Source: Malurus cyaneus samueli
Lineage: Eukaryota > Chordata > Aves > Passeriformes > Maluridae
NCBI GenBank assembly: GCA_009741485.1
Contig: CM019214.1
Location: 7,864,886-7,928,885, forward strand
DNA: 64,000 nucleotides
Reading direction: 5' to 3'
The first letter of the stretch is position 1, and each line of letters starts with the position of its first letter. The translations under genes were made by a program, and so were the position numbers. The notes under the pieces were generated by a model. It did no database searches. It was not told the DNA's origin and saw nothing but the letters and a program-made list of their open reading frames with translations. Below are positions 30,311-43,694 of this stretch, piece by piece.

Positions 30311-33300
30311 ACCTGAATTTGATGGACGCTGCATTAGGAAAACTGAAGGCAGCAAGCCTTTCCCCTCTTCAGTCACAAGCAAGGCTCTTACAGGAGAGCA
30401 GTAGCAAGCAAAGCCCAGTCCCACTGCTGCCTCTATTATCAATTTTTTACAGACTCAGTAGGAAAAGCTGTGTGACAGCGGTCCCCTGAGAAGGTTCCAG
30501 CCTTGCAACCTTTAAACAAGTATCCAAGCAAGCAGGATGTTTGTTTCTGTGGGACTTTCTCTATTCCTCAGACTATCTTAGCACCAGACCCTGTGATCAT
30601 ATCAGGAGCACTGAGGCAGCAGTTCAGTTCTTTTTCTCTGAAGTGGGGTAGAGTCTGAATTATACATGGGCTGAGGCCACTGCTGCTAGCATGCTTGGTT
30701 TTAAATTAGACTCTAAAGCCAAACAGCACCCAAAGTGGGAAGTACAGCACCACCTTAGAGCTGCTGCATTCCCCTTACCCATGGTGACCCTGTCACTACA
30801 CGGCACAAGAAAACCTCGGGTGGTTTAGTACTGGCTGTGACACAAAGTGCACAGTCACTGTGGAAAAAAAATCCGAGGCAGATACTGAAAAAGCATGTGA
30901 AAAGTTTATCTTGGTAGGAATGGAAAATAGTGCTATGTCCACACAAGAAAACAAAATGTGTTTTGAAAACTGTGATGAAACTGAATATGACATATCAAAG
31001 AAAGTAAAAAAGGTGAGTGGAAACTATTCTTTGGTAAACTTGTACCAAGGGAAATATATGGTTAAGCTAGTGACAAACAGAAAATTCAATGTGACTGATT
31101 CATCCAAAACTAAGAAGAGGAGCATCATTGCTACAAATTTTAATATCCTTTTCATTTACTTTCTGGGTTTTTTTTTTGGTAGGGTTTTTTGTTTGTTTGT
31201 TGTTTTTTTTCTGCAGAGTCTGCGACTGTAGAGACATTATCTTCTGATATATTGTCACCTCATATGGCCAAATGAGCTACTGCGAAACCTCCCAGACATC
31301 CCATCTGAGAAAGTATATTTGTTCTGCTTGTTGATGCCTGTTGGAATTTCTTTCACAATGTTTTGAATCTCTCCCCAAATCGTTGTCATTTGTACATCTG
31401 ACTGAGTGCATTTCCTCACTCATATATTTTAACACTTTTCATATGCCCTCGAGCATCAACAGAAATGTATTTTTCATTGGCTGAATTGATGTTGCTGTTT
31501 TTTCATTGCATTTGTAATGTGACATTTGTTTTTGTTTTGTTTTGTGTTTTTGTTTTTTTTTCTCCTAGTACTCCACTTTAAATGACAAAGTATTTAAAGA
31601 GAGCAAGCTGGTTCATTTTATTCTGTTATATTAAGAGAATGCTTCTAACTTCAATGTTAGAGCTAGTCTAATTAAAATTGATGACAAAACTCAGCATTTG
31701 AAAAAAAGGATATATGGGAATTTATGGAACACAGAAAGAAGTTGGGATTTGCATTTTGCAAAACACTATTTTGTTATTATATGTCAGAATTTAAGTCATT
31801 GTCTTTGTGCTGCCTTCAAGCAAATTGTTCAGATCTTTCTCCTAAATGAGGGAAAGGACGGTCACCTGGCTGAGTTTTTTTTTAAACCCTCTCTGGCATT
31901 TTTTTGGATACTCTGAGAAACCGTAGCATATGTTTTAGACCCATCCTATTTCTTGTGATCTCCTCTTCTGTCAGACTAACTTCATGCATGTTTAATATTT
32001 AAGGAAAAGAAAATTGAGACCTGGCAGTTCCCTTTCCTCCTGCTCCCTCCTCCACACTGTACACTCACCACTTGTTTTTAGCCAAGAAGTGGTGCCTCAC
32101 AGCTCCAGTTGCTTTGCTGTTCATATTAGGACTGCCAGTAAAAGAGTTTCATTTGGCTTCTGTCAGTCATACAAGAAGCAGTGAAAATAAAAGTGAAGGG
32201 AAGCTTGCAATCAGAAACACAGCCAAGAAAGGTTTGCATTGAGAAGTCTCAAAAACTTCATTGCTTAACAGAATTAAACGCAAAGCAAATAAGATAATTA
32301 TTTTTTGGATGATTGAAAAATAATGGCTATTTATGAGGACATTCCTCTAGACCCATTATTAAGTGTTTTATATACCAAAATGCTTTGTTTTCATAAGGAA
32401 AAAAGTACACACAAAACCAAGTTTCAGAATGAAACCAGAAAAAATATTTTTACTAGAAGAATCAGTTTTAGAAAAAGAAAATTGAAACTGTCTCATGGAA
32501 GGTGACTGTTTCATTTTCTTTTAATATGTGCATTTCTCCACTAGCTGGCCAGGTAAATTGCTCAATCCCCTAGTCCGCTTAATCTGGGCAGTGAAATTCC
32601 ACTCTTAAAATCACTGAAAAAACAGTGACTCACTTTTCCTAAGTCTGTTTACCATAGTCCTATGTTTATTCCTTTACTGGATGTCTCCACATTTAAAAAT
32701 GTAGAGAATGAAAGAGGCTGTGATGATCTACTGAGAGATGTCAAGGCAGCTTTGATGTTTTCAGAATCCTTGTTCACTTGAAATAAAACAGTAGTTATGA
32801 AATGATGAACCGAAGAGCTGGTGAAGAATGTGAAATTAGTAGAAACAATGGTACAATACATCTTACAAAAATTAAATTTGTCACTCAAAAGACAAAAATA
32901 GCTCGTTCTGATGTCCAGTGTATTAAATCTACCTTCACTGGAGCACAAAGCATGTACCAGTCAATTACTGATTAAAGGAAAAGCTATATGTCAAATACAG
33001 CGTATGAGAGACTGAAGAAAAATCACTTTGACTAGCATGAAAATGAAACCCAGTTCCATACTCTTTGCATACCCCAATCTCTTATTCAGTTGAGTAGATG
33101 AATACATTAGGAATGCAGACTAGTTTAGAACAAGCACTAGTAATAAATAACCTATACCCTTTTGCAGTATCATTTAATTCCCTTTTCTCTCTTTCCCTTC
33201 AGAGGGGGAAACATTTGCATTTTGGTGTTGTTTTTTATAAATCAATAATTTTTTAAAAATACAACTTCCTTTTCAGTTTCAGGAGTGCAGGGGTGCCCCG

Positions 33301-36300
33301 AGGTTTTCCCTTTTCCTTTATCCCTTACAGAGGCATTGTATAACCCCCAGAGCTTTGTGTCCTTAGGGGACCAGGGTGGATGGCAGCCAGCTGCTGGCAC
33401 GGCCTGGCTGGTGCTGTCCTGGCTGAAAGCAGCGCCTGCAGAGGCACACACAGAACAGATGTCTGTGGCACGCTGCTCATTTGGAGATGAACCATTGCAG
33501 ACCTTGCACACTGCTCATCCCTGCATCTCCAAAATGTGGGCGAGAAATTGCCTCTCTGTTTTGAGTGGGTTTCATCTGTCTGAAGAGCCCCGTTGGTGCG
33601 AGGAGTGAAGGGACTGATTCACAAACGGATGCAGGCTGAATGTACAAGGAGCTTTAGGAACCAGGGAGCCAGTGCTGAGTGCTTGCCTCTGCTTGAAGAC
33701 AGCTGCAGGATGGCAGTGCAGGTCTGGGGGATGAGAAAAAATTCCGTGGCTCTGTTATGTCACGTGTCTGGCTCTCTAAAAATGGCATTTAGGATCCAAA
33801 AACTGACTAGAAACAGTGACACTATGCTGAAAGCAAATTGATTCCCCCCACTGTGAGATAAGGGTGTGAGATGGGAGTTGGTTGGAAGAGTTAGATCTTC
33901 TTTTCTGCCTACATCACACTTATGCCACTACCCTGCCTCCCCACTGAAACAGCACGCCTGATGGGGAATTCTCTGTGGGAATGCCAGTGATTTTACATCA
34001 GTGTTAGGTCACCCTCTTATCTATAGCAATTCACTTTGTTTTGGTAGACAGAAAATACTGTCTGGCCTCTTTTTGTGCTTTATAGCACCAATTCCCACTC
34101 TGGAAGAGTATTCACATACTTTAGGGTAGACGTGTCTTCAGTGCCCTGGCAGATGGAGGCAGATGTTTCCCTCCTTGTGCTCCATCTGCCAGGGAACAGG
34201 GCTGGAACCAGCCCCACAGGCTGCCAGAAGAAAGCTAGCAGAGAGCAGAGACTTTTAAACACTTCAGATTTTTGCCTGACTATTACCAAAGAAAACAGAA
34301 ATTAATTTCAAACTATTTTCCCATAAATCTCCGTTCCTTGCTATTTTAAGTGAGCAGTGTTGTTTTGTTGTGTATGACCACACAAGGTTTTCCATTTATG
34401 AGGTTGGCTCTTTTTTTTTTTTTTTTTTAATAAGTTTCAACTTTATGGAAATTGTGTGACATCCTTGAAGGCTGGGATCAGATCCAAACTGTCTGTGCCA
34501 TAATTATTTTCAAAACTTGCTGAATTTTGTGTCAACTTTAACTCGAAGCCAATATTTCTGTTTTGCACAAAAGCATCAGATGGTGCTGTGTATGAACAAG
34601 TGCATGTGGACATGATAAACTAGCACCTCCATAATGACTTGGAGTGACTCCATGTCCCTGGCTTCAAAACTATGCAAATTTGGGTTCGTCATAGTAAGTT
34701 TTTCTCCTCTTCCCACTCCCAAGAAAGAAGCAAGAAGAATGTGAATTTCAAAATGTAGTAGCAAAATGAGTTGGTTTTTACAAATTAACTGCTTAATTAA
34801 AATGGATGTATTTTGTGGCAAGAAAAATCCTTCCCAGTGTGGGGAGGACACAAAGGACTGTTGTGAGAATTAGAAGTTGCCATGCAATTTGGTAGCCAAA
34901 TAATTTCTGTCCAATATTCAATAGTCTTCCTATCTCACATCCCTTTGAAATGATGACTCTGACTTTAATTTTATGCATTGGTTTATTTTTTGTACTAATG
35001 AGCCATATGGATTTGTTCTTGCTTTTGGTAGCTGTTACATTTGCATTTGGGAACTTAAAAAGCAACATCGTGTGTAGCAGGAGTTTAATAAGGTTTTCTG
35101 GAAGCTCCTGGATCAGGCTGACCTTTTATATTTAGGTGTCTGGGAACTCTGTCTTTTCCATGGTTCAGAATAAGGTGTTTTTTTCTTTGGAAACAGAGTA
35201 CAGAGATATTTAAAGAAAATACAATGGCTTTCCAAAACCCTTTGCACTGCTAGCTGTGAGGAAAGCTGATGAAATGTTGAGGAGGTAATAGGGAGAAATG
35301 CAGTGGAAAGTTAAGAAGGCTGGAGCGGAAGCTGAAGATGGGTGGGGACTAAATGTCAAGGATACCAGGCAGAAATTGTAAAAATAAAAAAAAATAGAGC
35401 GCTAGAAATACTTTCAAAATGATGAAAAGGATTATTATGTTCGAGGAGGTATTCAGACTGTGCAAGAAGTGGCAGCAAGGTTGAAGTGCTAACATGAAAC
35501 TGCAGAAATGTCACTGCAGTACAATGGGATTTGTAAACCCTATCATAATGGTGAGAGTAGTCAGTTGTGGAAACGTTGTGGAAACTCAGATACACACAGG
35601 TATTACTGAATTCGAAGGTTTGGACACCTGATAGTCTGTGTGCTCTCTGTGATTGACATGGAAAATATGGATTGCTCATAAAGATGTAAAAATTGATGCT
35701 TATTTAATAGGCATGTCATATTAAAAAAGTGATGTTCCAAGGAGAATGGAATGAGCAAAAAAAACCAAGTGATTTTTTGTTTTTAATGCAGCTCACAGTG
35801 AGATCAAACTGTGAGTATAGAGCTTTAAGAAGAATATGGGCTAGGACAGGTAATAGATGAAAGGCATCCTGAGTTGTCAGAGTAAAGTCTAATACTGGTG
35901 AAAGCTGTAATTCAATTGAAGGTATAAAATAAACCAAAACAACATAAAAATGTTACACTGGATTGTGTATGCGAGCATCAGAGGAGATACCACATCTGAT
36001 AACACCGAGACTGTAAATATGAGAATGACAAAACTGGGAGAAGCAATGGGACTAAGCTCCTATCATGGCAGGGAAAAACCATAAAAGTGGGAGGGAAAAG
36101 AATATTTATGGGAGGAAAGACGCTGAGAACTGCCAAAGATATGGGAAGGCACCAGCCTAGATTTTAAATAATAGATATGTCGTGCAAAAGAGGCAGAATG
36201 AAGGAGATGAAATATTGTGCAATAACGCATGCAGGTCACCTGGAAAACCCCTGAACAGTCATGAATTGAATGCTGTTACTGGGTGATTATTCCATATTTC

Positions 36301-39300
36301 TTGATGTGGTATCAGCAATAAAGAAGAATGACAAAATTGAGTCTTCATTTAGGTAAAGGTGATTAAATTTGATTTAAAATATAAAATTGCAGTCTGAGCA
36401 GCTGTTAACAACTATCAAAAATACCAGCACACAAGGAAGAAAATATGTAAAACCCCAATGCGACTATTCACTAGCCCATTAACACATTAATTTTTTTGTC
36501 AAGCTTTCAGAATAATAGTCAGTGTGGCATTGTCTATAAGATTATCAGCCATATAAATTCTTCACATGTACCCTGAAGAATCTACAAGACAGTATAAAGC
36601 AAAATATCCAAGTGATATATATGCAAATCTTTCAAAGCTTTGAAAGAAGAAGTGAAAAAAAAAGGTGATGCTATCAGCACTGTCTTTACTTTAAGTTTCC
36701 TTTATTTCTATAATAAAGGTGCTTAGAATAGCATTTTAATACTGGGAAATAAAATATCCTTTTAAATATTTCATTAAAAATTGAAAATTATTTTATTCCA
36801 TTTGCATACCTGAAGAATTAAAGGAAAATGTAAAAATGTTTGTAGAATTAAAATGAAATTATAAAGTTACAGGGTCTTCATGTCCTTGGAAGAAAATTTA
36901 AGATTGATAGACATTGATAAGAGTGAGGGACAGGAAAGAACCTTTTACAAAAATAGGAAGTTTCTTTCTCAGGGGAACAAGAGCTACAGACTATTTCCAG
37001 TAACTTCTTATCTTACAAGAATAAGGCCAAGAAATAAGGACTAACCTCTTACCAGAAGACTCATCTCTCTGTGTGAAACAGCCAAAGAAGACAAAAAAGG
37101 AGCAGAACAAAAGGAAGTGAGGAAAATTGCTGTTAGTGTTCTGTATATTGCATATGCCAAATTTCTGGAAAGCTCCCTCTGTATGTGCTGAAGAGATCGA
37201 TGTAATGAATACTTGATTTCCTTTCAGAGGGACTATGAAGTCTAAATGACATTTTTAGCCATCTTATATCTCTAGGTCATAAAGCTTCTGGCAGCAACCA
37301 TCTAGAAGATAATGAATTGATAGATTCCAAAATATTGTAATGGAAATTTTATATATCCTATACAGCCAGAGAAGAGACTAATGCAGCAGGAACTTTTAAT
37401 TAGAATTTGTTTTATTTTATTAACTACTTGTTTAAAGAGCTTTGAGTTCTTACATTTCATAAAATGAGACCTCTAGATTATCCATATTCTGCTATACTAA
37501 GAAATGAAAATACAGGGACAAAAACCAATGCTAATTTGTTAGTCCAAAGTCTTTCCACAGCAGATAATGATGTGCCCTTCCCAAGAGCTGAATGTTGACT
37601 CTGCTCTGAAAACACACTTGCAAAAATCCTCAGTAAATAAGTATTTCTTCTATTGACTGTATGCCCTAAGAAGCTTGTGTTTGTTATTTACTTCTACCTG
37701 CATACTGAATAATTACACTCAATAAATTCCTTCCTGCTATGCCTTTCTCAGATGGTTGGATAAGATTAGTCACAGCAGAAGGTACCTTCATCCTTTTAAA
37801 AAGGCAATCTATTTTTTTTCCAGAAACATAGGCATTCATTTAGATGAGGGAACTGCCTTATAATTTATTTTAAATTACAGTGTTTTTTTAATCACCTTTT
37901 CACATACTTATTGTTGTGGAAAACAGTGTAAATGAAGGGGAAATTTCATATTTCATGGTTTTACTTTACTTTTTTGCATATGTATGCACATGCATATAAA
38001 ATATAACAAATATGTAATATGATTATAAACTGCCTATAAATATATATGTATACCACACATTTTCAGTGGAGGAAGAGCAGAGTCAGAAATTCTTGTTCTT
38101 CTGTCTGGGTTAAAGTCCCAGATGCATACATAATGTAGAAAAAATATGAATACCAGTGATCCCCACTATTCCTTTCAATTTACTTCACTGCGGTTCAGAA
38201 TCAAACATTTAATTTAAACACCGGTAAAAATGAATGTCTGCACTTCAGCAGGGAGGTTCTAATAGAGCAAGGTGTACCCAGCAGCAGGACCTGCTAAAGG
38301 CTTCTGTTGGACTGTGTGTCCATTTTGTGGTAATTGCATTTACAGGCAATGACATTTAGTAAAATTCCATTAACCTTGTTATAGTTCAGGTAAACAAATC
38401 AAAAGATATGGGCCTGTATATAAATGGCAGAATTTTTCACAAATGACTATTAATTTTATAGCTTTGTGCATTTTTATGGAACACCTGAAACAAGATCAGA
38501 TACCTTAGGCTCTCTGAAAAAGCTCACTTGGAATGAAAGTAAACTTTAGCTTTTTTGCAAGTGGGATTATCACTGAGTGTCTAATATCCCAATGTATTTT
38601 AAAGGTGTGACATGGAAAACACATCCCATGGGACAAACAGAGAGGAATTTCATTCCCTTAAAGGAATCATTATTAGTATATCTTTTTGTGACCACCTTGG
38701 TGCTCTAGTCCCCCTGAGATAAGTTTACCCACAGGAAGTACAACTATGAGCAGGGATCCTGGTATTGTTATTTTCTATCAGACTTTGTCAGCCAAAGTTT
38801 TTCCATAATAGTTGAACCAATAATTTTAGACCTGAACATTGTGCATAGATCGCTATCAAATGGTTACAATAAAGAAATAGATTGCAGTGCTTAGCTATGA
38901 CTTGGCGTGGCAAAAATTAATCGTCATTTTTTGTTAAGTGTCATTCTCTTAAACAATGGTGGCTCTCAGATCAGAGGCCTTTCTAAGTGTTTTTCCCCAT
39001 ACTAGAACTCAGGATGGCAGACATGCAACAAGACTTTGTTCACAGGTAAAGAGGGTCACAATGATGGCAAATCAGGAATTTTTTTTTTCTTTTAATGGCA
39101 GTTATTTTGTGCAGGTGAGAGAGTATGCGTATATTCTTATGTAGCAGTGGTAGTTACACCTACTGCAAATGGTAGGCTCGTTAATGCATCTCTTTTTAAG
39201 ATTTTTAATGTTCTAAATGTTTTTTGCAGCTTCACACATCTTCTCATCAATTAAAAACAATCACTTAGCAGAGACTTGGAAGGTCTCTGGGTATCTCACT

Positions 39301-42214
39301 TTAAAAAACATTTGATTGGGTGTCAGATATTTATGTAGTTGAAGAGGTTTAAGAATATTTTTTTTAAATGCTTTCTTGTAGATATGTACAATCAGACTCA
39401 TCATGATTAGGGGTCTAAGTCTGCTCATTTTAATGGCAAAACCCCAATTAAAACTACTGGAAAGAATACCAAGTCCTGGTGGCTTTTGTGCAGCTTATGT
39501 ATACACAGAGAGAAATTGCTTCATCCATCACTGAGGCTCAACTGTCACTGTCTGTCTAGAGCTGGCATCATCACAGTAAAATGGGGTTTTATTATTTGCC
39601 TTTAAGAACAATCCCCAGACTTCTTGCTGGATTAGTGGTTGCTGTATTATTTCCAGTGTTATAATGTCTTTAAGTGTACCTCTTCCAATTTGAGATATGA
39701 TACTTTCTCTCAAAAAAAAAAAGAAAAAAAAATGAAACAAAAAACCAAACTAAAATAAAATTAATCTCTTCTGGAAAAATAATGATTTTTGTTTCACTGT
39801 TTAAAAATAAATACAAGGAAAGTAACCATGTCTGATTATGTGAATACTAACACTGGCAGACAAGTGCTCTATTTATTCCCCTGTAGGATGAGGATAAAAA
39901 GCATTTGCTCTGAGCATTGTCTACATGTTGGGATTCTCCTTAAAGCGTGGAAAAAACAATTCTCTACCACCCCTCTGGGCAGCTTTAAAATTATGGGTTA
40001 GATTTGTGTTGAAGAGAAAGAGGAAAACTGTCCCAAAAATGCTGCTGGGTGAAGATATCCAGCCACGCTGACGGGATGAGATGCAGGCGCTGGGTATGGA
40101 GCTGTGGCTGTGGCTGCAGCCCGGGGTGTCACACAGGAAAGGAGCCACAAATCCACTTTTTGATGGAGGGACAGAACATTTTAAAGCAGGGGTATAAAGA
40201 ACATCTCAGAGGGTGGTGCCTCCAGGAGGGTGACTCTTGGGGAAGCATCCAGCAGCACGTGGATCGAACCCCTCACAGCAGCAGGCAGGATTTTCCCTCC
40301 GTGGAAAAGAAGATCTGTTTTAAAAATCTGACTGAGATCAAAACAAAAGGGCTGTTTCTCTGTAATCACTTGTCTGTTGCCTCAATTCTCATGTTGCAGC
40401 TTCTACTGTATGTTGTTTCTTTTTTCTTTTTTTTTTTTATTTTTAATTATCTTGCGGTGTAATAATTATCCTTCATCTGAAAATTAGAAACAAGCTTCTT
40501 AAGCTCCCAACCTCAGCTCCACAGGGTTAGATATTATCACTAGCTGTTCAGACATCTATTTCAAATGTTTCTTTTTTCCTTTTAAACTTTTCTTCTTTGA
40601 AACAGGGAAGACACTCTTGACTTCATTTTCTCTTCTGCTAAATGAAGAGTAATAGATTTAAGATTAACAGCCTGTTAGGTCAGGCAGAGCAGCCAACATT
40701 CCCATGACTTTGGACACCAGATGGTCTCTAGGAAAATGTTCTGACTTATAGGCACATTTTAGTCCCAACTATAATGAGTTTAGAGAAAATTGTGTGATAT
40801 AAGCCTGAGACTTAAAAGGAGAGCTGAGCAGAGTACAAACAACTGCACTGGCAGTTGCCATCAGGCAATGCTCGTAATCACTCACTGAGATGGGAGTTTG
40901 TAGTGCTCTACAGCAGAAAAACCTTCATTTCCTGCCTATCATTTAAAAGGTTTCCTGCAAAAGCTGCATCACAATGAAAACCAGTCATAAAAGATACTTA
41001 TTATTTCCGGTTTTGATATCGTCTTTAATTTGCAACTTACAACACACATTTCAAAGACACAGCTCAGGACTTGAATTAGAGTTTGGTTATGCATTTTCTA
41101 ATTCCTGCTTTTGTGAATTGTAATAGTTATAGGGAGCATTCAAAAGAATTTGAGGGCTTATCACAGGATTTTGTGCTAATAAATCTAATTTAGTTGTATG
41201 TTCTTCACTGCAAATACATAACTGAGATTGCCAGTATTTGGTCTGCCACAGTATTTTGAAAGTACCCACTAAGATCTAACATAAAACTACATTTACCCTT
41301 CACTTCAGCAGAAAATGCATTATTTATAAACGGTTGGGTTTTATTCCTGTGTCTAATATTTTCATTTTGACTACTTGGGAGATCTTTTTTTTTTTAAAGC
41401 AAATACCTAACCAGGTTGCTTTTTTTTGGTCTTAATTAAAACTCAGCCATGGCAAAGGTGATTATCATATATCATGGGTCTGGAGCATTAAGCTGGCATT
41501 ACTTAATTGTCTTTGAAGCTGTTTACCCGCTGCTTAGAGAAGAAAAGGCTAAAGGAATAACTGCTTGCTTTCTTTTTAGAAATCAAATCAGAATTAATGG
41601 TTGAAAAATAAAAGGTCAGAATTAGGTAAAAGAAAACATTTCTTAGCAGACAAGCTATTAGGTAATGGAAAAGTGCTTTTCTGCTGATGAACCTGAGTCA
41701 CTTTCACTAATGGTGCTCAAAAATAAGTTAGGTACATTTCTTGTTGGCTTAGTGTACAGGAACATCATGCTCTGCCCAGGAGGTCGTACCGCATGATCTG
41801 AGAGATCTTCTCCAGCTCAATAATCAAAGCTTTTGCAAGAAACAGGAATCATCACAGATCAGTGAGTTTTCTTCATTTTTGCTCAACTGGAATACAGTGC
41901 TTTGCCACAAATACTACTTGAAATGATCTCAGCGTCTCTCATTTGGCTAATTAAAAACTTTTGCAGTCTTTCTATATGAATTCACTGCTTTCAGCTAAAT
42001 TCCTGACATAAATTGAAAGGGTCATAACCTGTGGTATGTGTGTATTACTGATGGTACAGGGCTGATTATCTGATTCAGAAATGGAATAAGGCCTAACATG
42101 AAAAACCTCACCATTCTGCTTGCTGTCTGCTACCATTAATGCTTCTAATGGTGAGAGTTTGCAAAAAAAAATCTGCAGAGAGGTACAGTTGATAATTAAT
42201 ATGCTAATTAGTAT
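30311..42214. other. AT-rich gene desert, no gene seen
   Basis: About 12 kb without a recognisable exon set. It contains poly(T)/(TTTG)n tracts near 31169-31215 and 31527-31563, a T run at 34411-34428, and a roughly 3-kb stretch (35940-38950) with no open frame of even 60 codons. A 123-residue plus-strand frame (30860-31231) and a GC-richer patch near 33285-33840 are the only coding-like passages, and neither is convincing. Confidence 0.55.
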
Positions 42215-42219
42215 GCTAA
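42215..42219 (+). repeat. Probable target-site duplication, left (gctaa)
   Basis: The five bases before the LTR are gctaa. The five after it (42776-42780) are gataa, a 4-of-5 match, as expected for an old 5-bp target duplication. Confidence 0.55.
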
Positions 42220-42775
42220 TGTGCTGGTTTTGGCTGGGACAGAGTGAATTTCCTTCCCCATGGCTGGTACAGGGCAGTGTTTGGATTGGTGCTGAGCACA
42301 GGGTTGATAATACAGAGATGTTTTTGTTGTTGCTGAGCAGGGCTCACACAGAGCCAAAGCCTTTGTGGGTTTTTGTACTGTCACACTGGTGAGGAAGGTG
42401 GGGGTGAGTGGGAGTTTGGGAGGTGTCACAGTCAGGACAGGTAACCCCAACTCATCAAAGGGATGTTCCAGACCATGGGACATCATGATCAGTGTAAAAA
42501 ATGGGACCTGATCTGCACTCAGAAGGGGGCTCTGGCACTGGTCAGTGAGTGGTGAGCAGTTGTATTGTGCACCACTAATTTTTCCTTTTATTATCGTTAT
42601 TATTACCATTCACCATTATTACTGTATTATTACCTTGTTTCTGAATATTAAACTGTTCTTATCTCAAGGTAGAAGCTTTACTTTGCTTGTCCTCCCCATT
42701 CCAGTGGGGGAAAAGATGGTGGTTGAGCAAGGGGCTGAGTGTATCGTAGTTTCCAGCTGGGCTTAAACCATGACA
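42220..42775 (+). mobile_element. Solo LTR of an endogenous retrovirus, ERVL-like
   Basis: A 556-bp unit begins TGTGCTGGTTTTGGCTGGGA and ends AAACCATGACA, i.e. TG...CA termini. It resembles LTRs common in songbird genomes. An ATTAAA polyadenylation motif is at 42647-42652. The internal segment caaagggatgttccagacca (42457-42476) is shared with the LTR at 60842-61379. No gag, pol or env sequence adjoins either side, so this is a solo LTR. A TTATTACC-like simple repeat (about 42590-42634) has expanded within it. The family label rests on memory and on the approximate 5-bp flanking duplication. Confidence 0.85.
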
Positions 42776-43590
42776 GATAACAATTCCTGTTTCTGACATC
42801 TCCTATATTATAAAAAAATGCTCTATTTCCCAATATCCTGTGCATTTAGAAGTTAAAAAAGTGGAGTACTGGAGAGTCAAGTTTTCCTATTCTCTTTGTT
42901 AACTTGCGTTCTACTGTAGTGATTTTAAGCCTGTCTGTCAGAAAGAGTGATAGAATTACACAGAATAATAACATTTCCTTGTGATAATTCTGTAACTGAG
43001 GTTTCTTTGTGTTACAGTAATACAACAGAGTTACATTTACAAAATGTTACATATCTCCTTTTCTTTCTTCAGGCTTTTGTATCTAATACAAAACATAATT
43101 TTACAGCTTGCTACCATGCTTAGAAAAATGAATGGTGTGTACCAGTCTTATTCTTTTTTGCTATTTGGTAAGCAAAAATTCAAACTTGGACTCCTATGGG
43201 AACATGCAGATTTTGTTCTCAGATCAGAGGGGATAATTTTTACATACTTTCCCCTGGTATTGGATGTTTATAGAAGTCTAGATACATTTTCAAAAATATG
43301 AACTTTTTGCAGTGTTTGTAAGACATCAGTTACGTGATTTTGCATGAAAACATAATTACCTCGTGTTCATTTGTTGCATGTGGTAAGTTACAACTCCATT
43401 AACTCTTGCAGTCAATACAACATGAGTGCACAGAAAAACAAGAGATGTAAACAGAGCTAAGTTTTCACAGAAAACAGTGCTATATATTTAGCAACTCAAG
43501 ATAAAAAACAGCAGCCTTCCTCAGTTTTGATTTTCAAATGAGAGATTGTCTTTCTGGGTTTATCTGTCTTTGTGAATTATAGGAGAGTAG
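42776..43590. other. Intergenic, no gene seen
   Basis: AT-rich unique sequence between the LTR and the GATA microsatellite. No recognisable gene or repeat family. Confidence 0.5.
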
Positions 43591-43597
43591 GATAGAC

Positions 43598-43658
<61 letters not shown>

Positions 43659-43694
43659 TAGATAGATATAGATAGATAGATAGACAGACAGATA
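43591..43694 (+). repeat. (GATA)n microsatellite
   Basis: About 104 bp of gata units, with GACA variants at both ends and two gatata interruptions near 43660-43675. It is the Bkm-type tetranucleotide repeat. The open frame of repeating Tyr-Leu-Ser-Ile on the other strand is a by-product. Confidence 0.97.

Noticed and set aside
29607..30316. Overlapping frames of 131 and 145 residues
   Set aside because: They lie within a degraded CR1 LINE, read mostly antisense, with no intact reverse-transcriptase motif.
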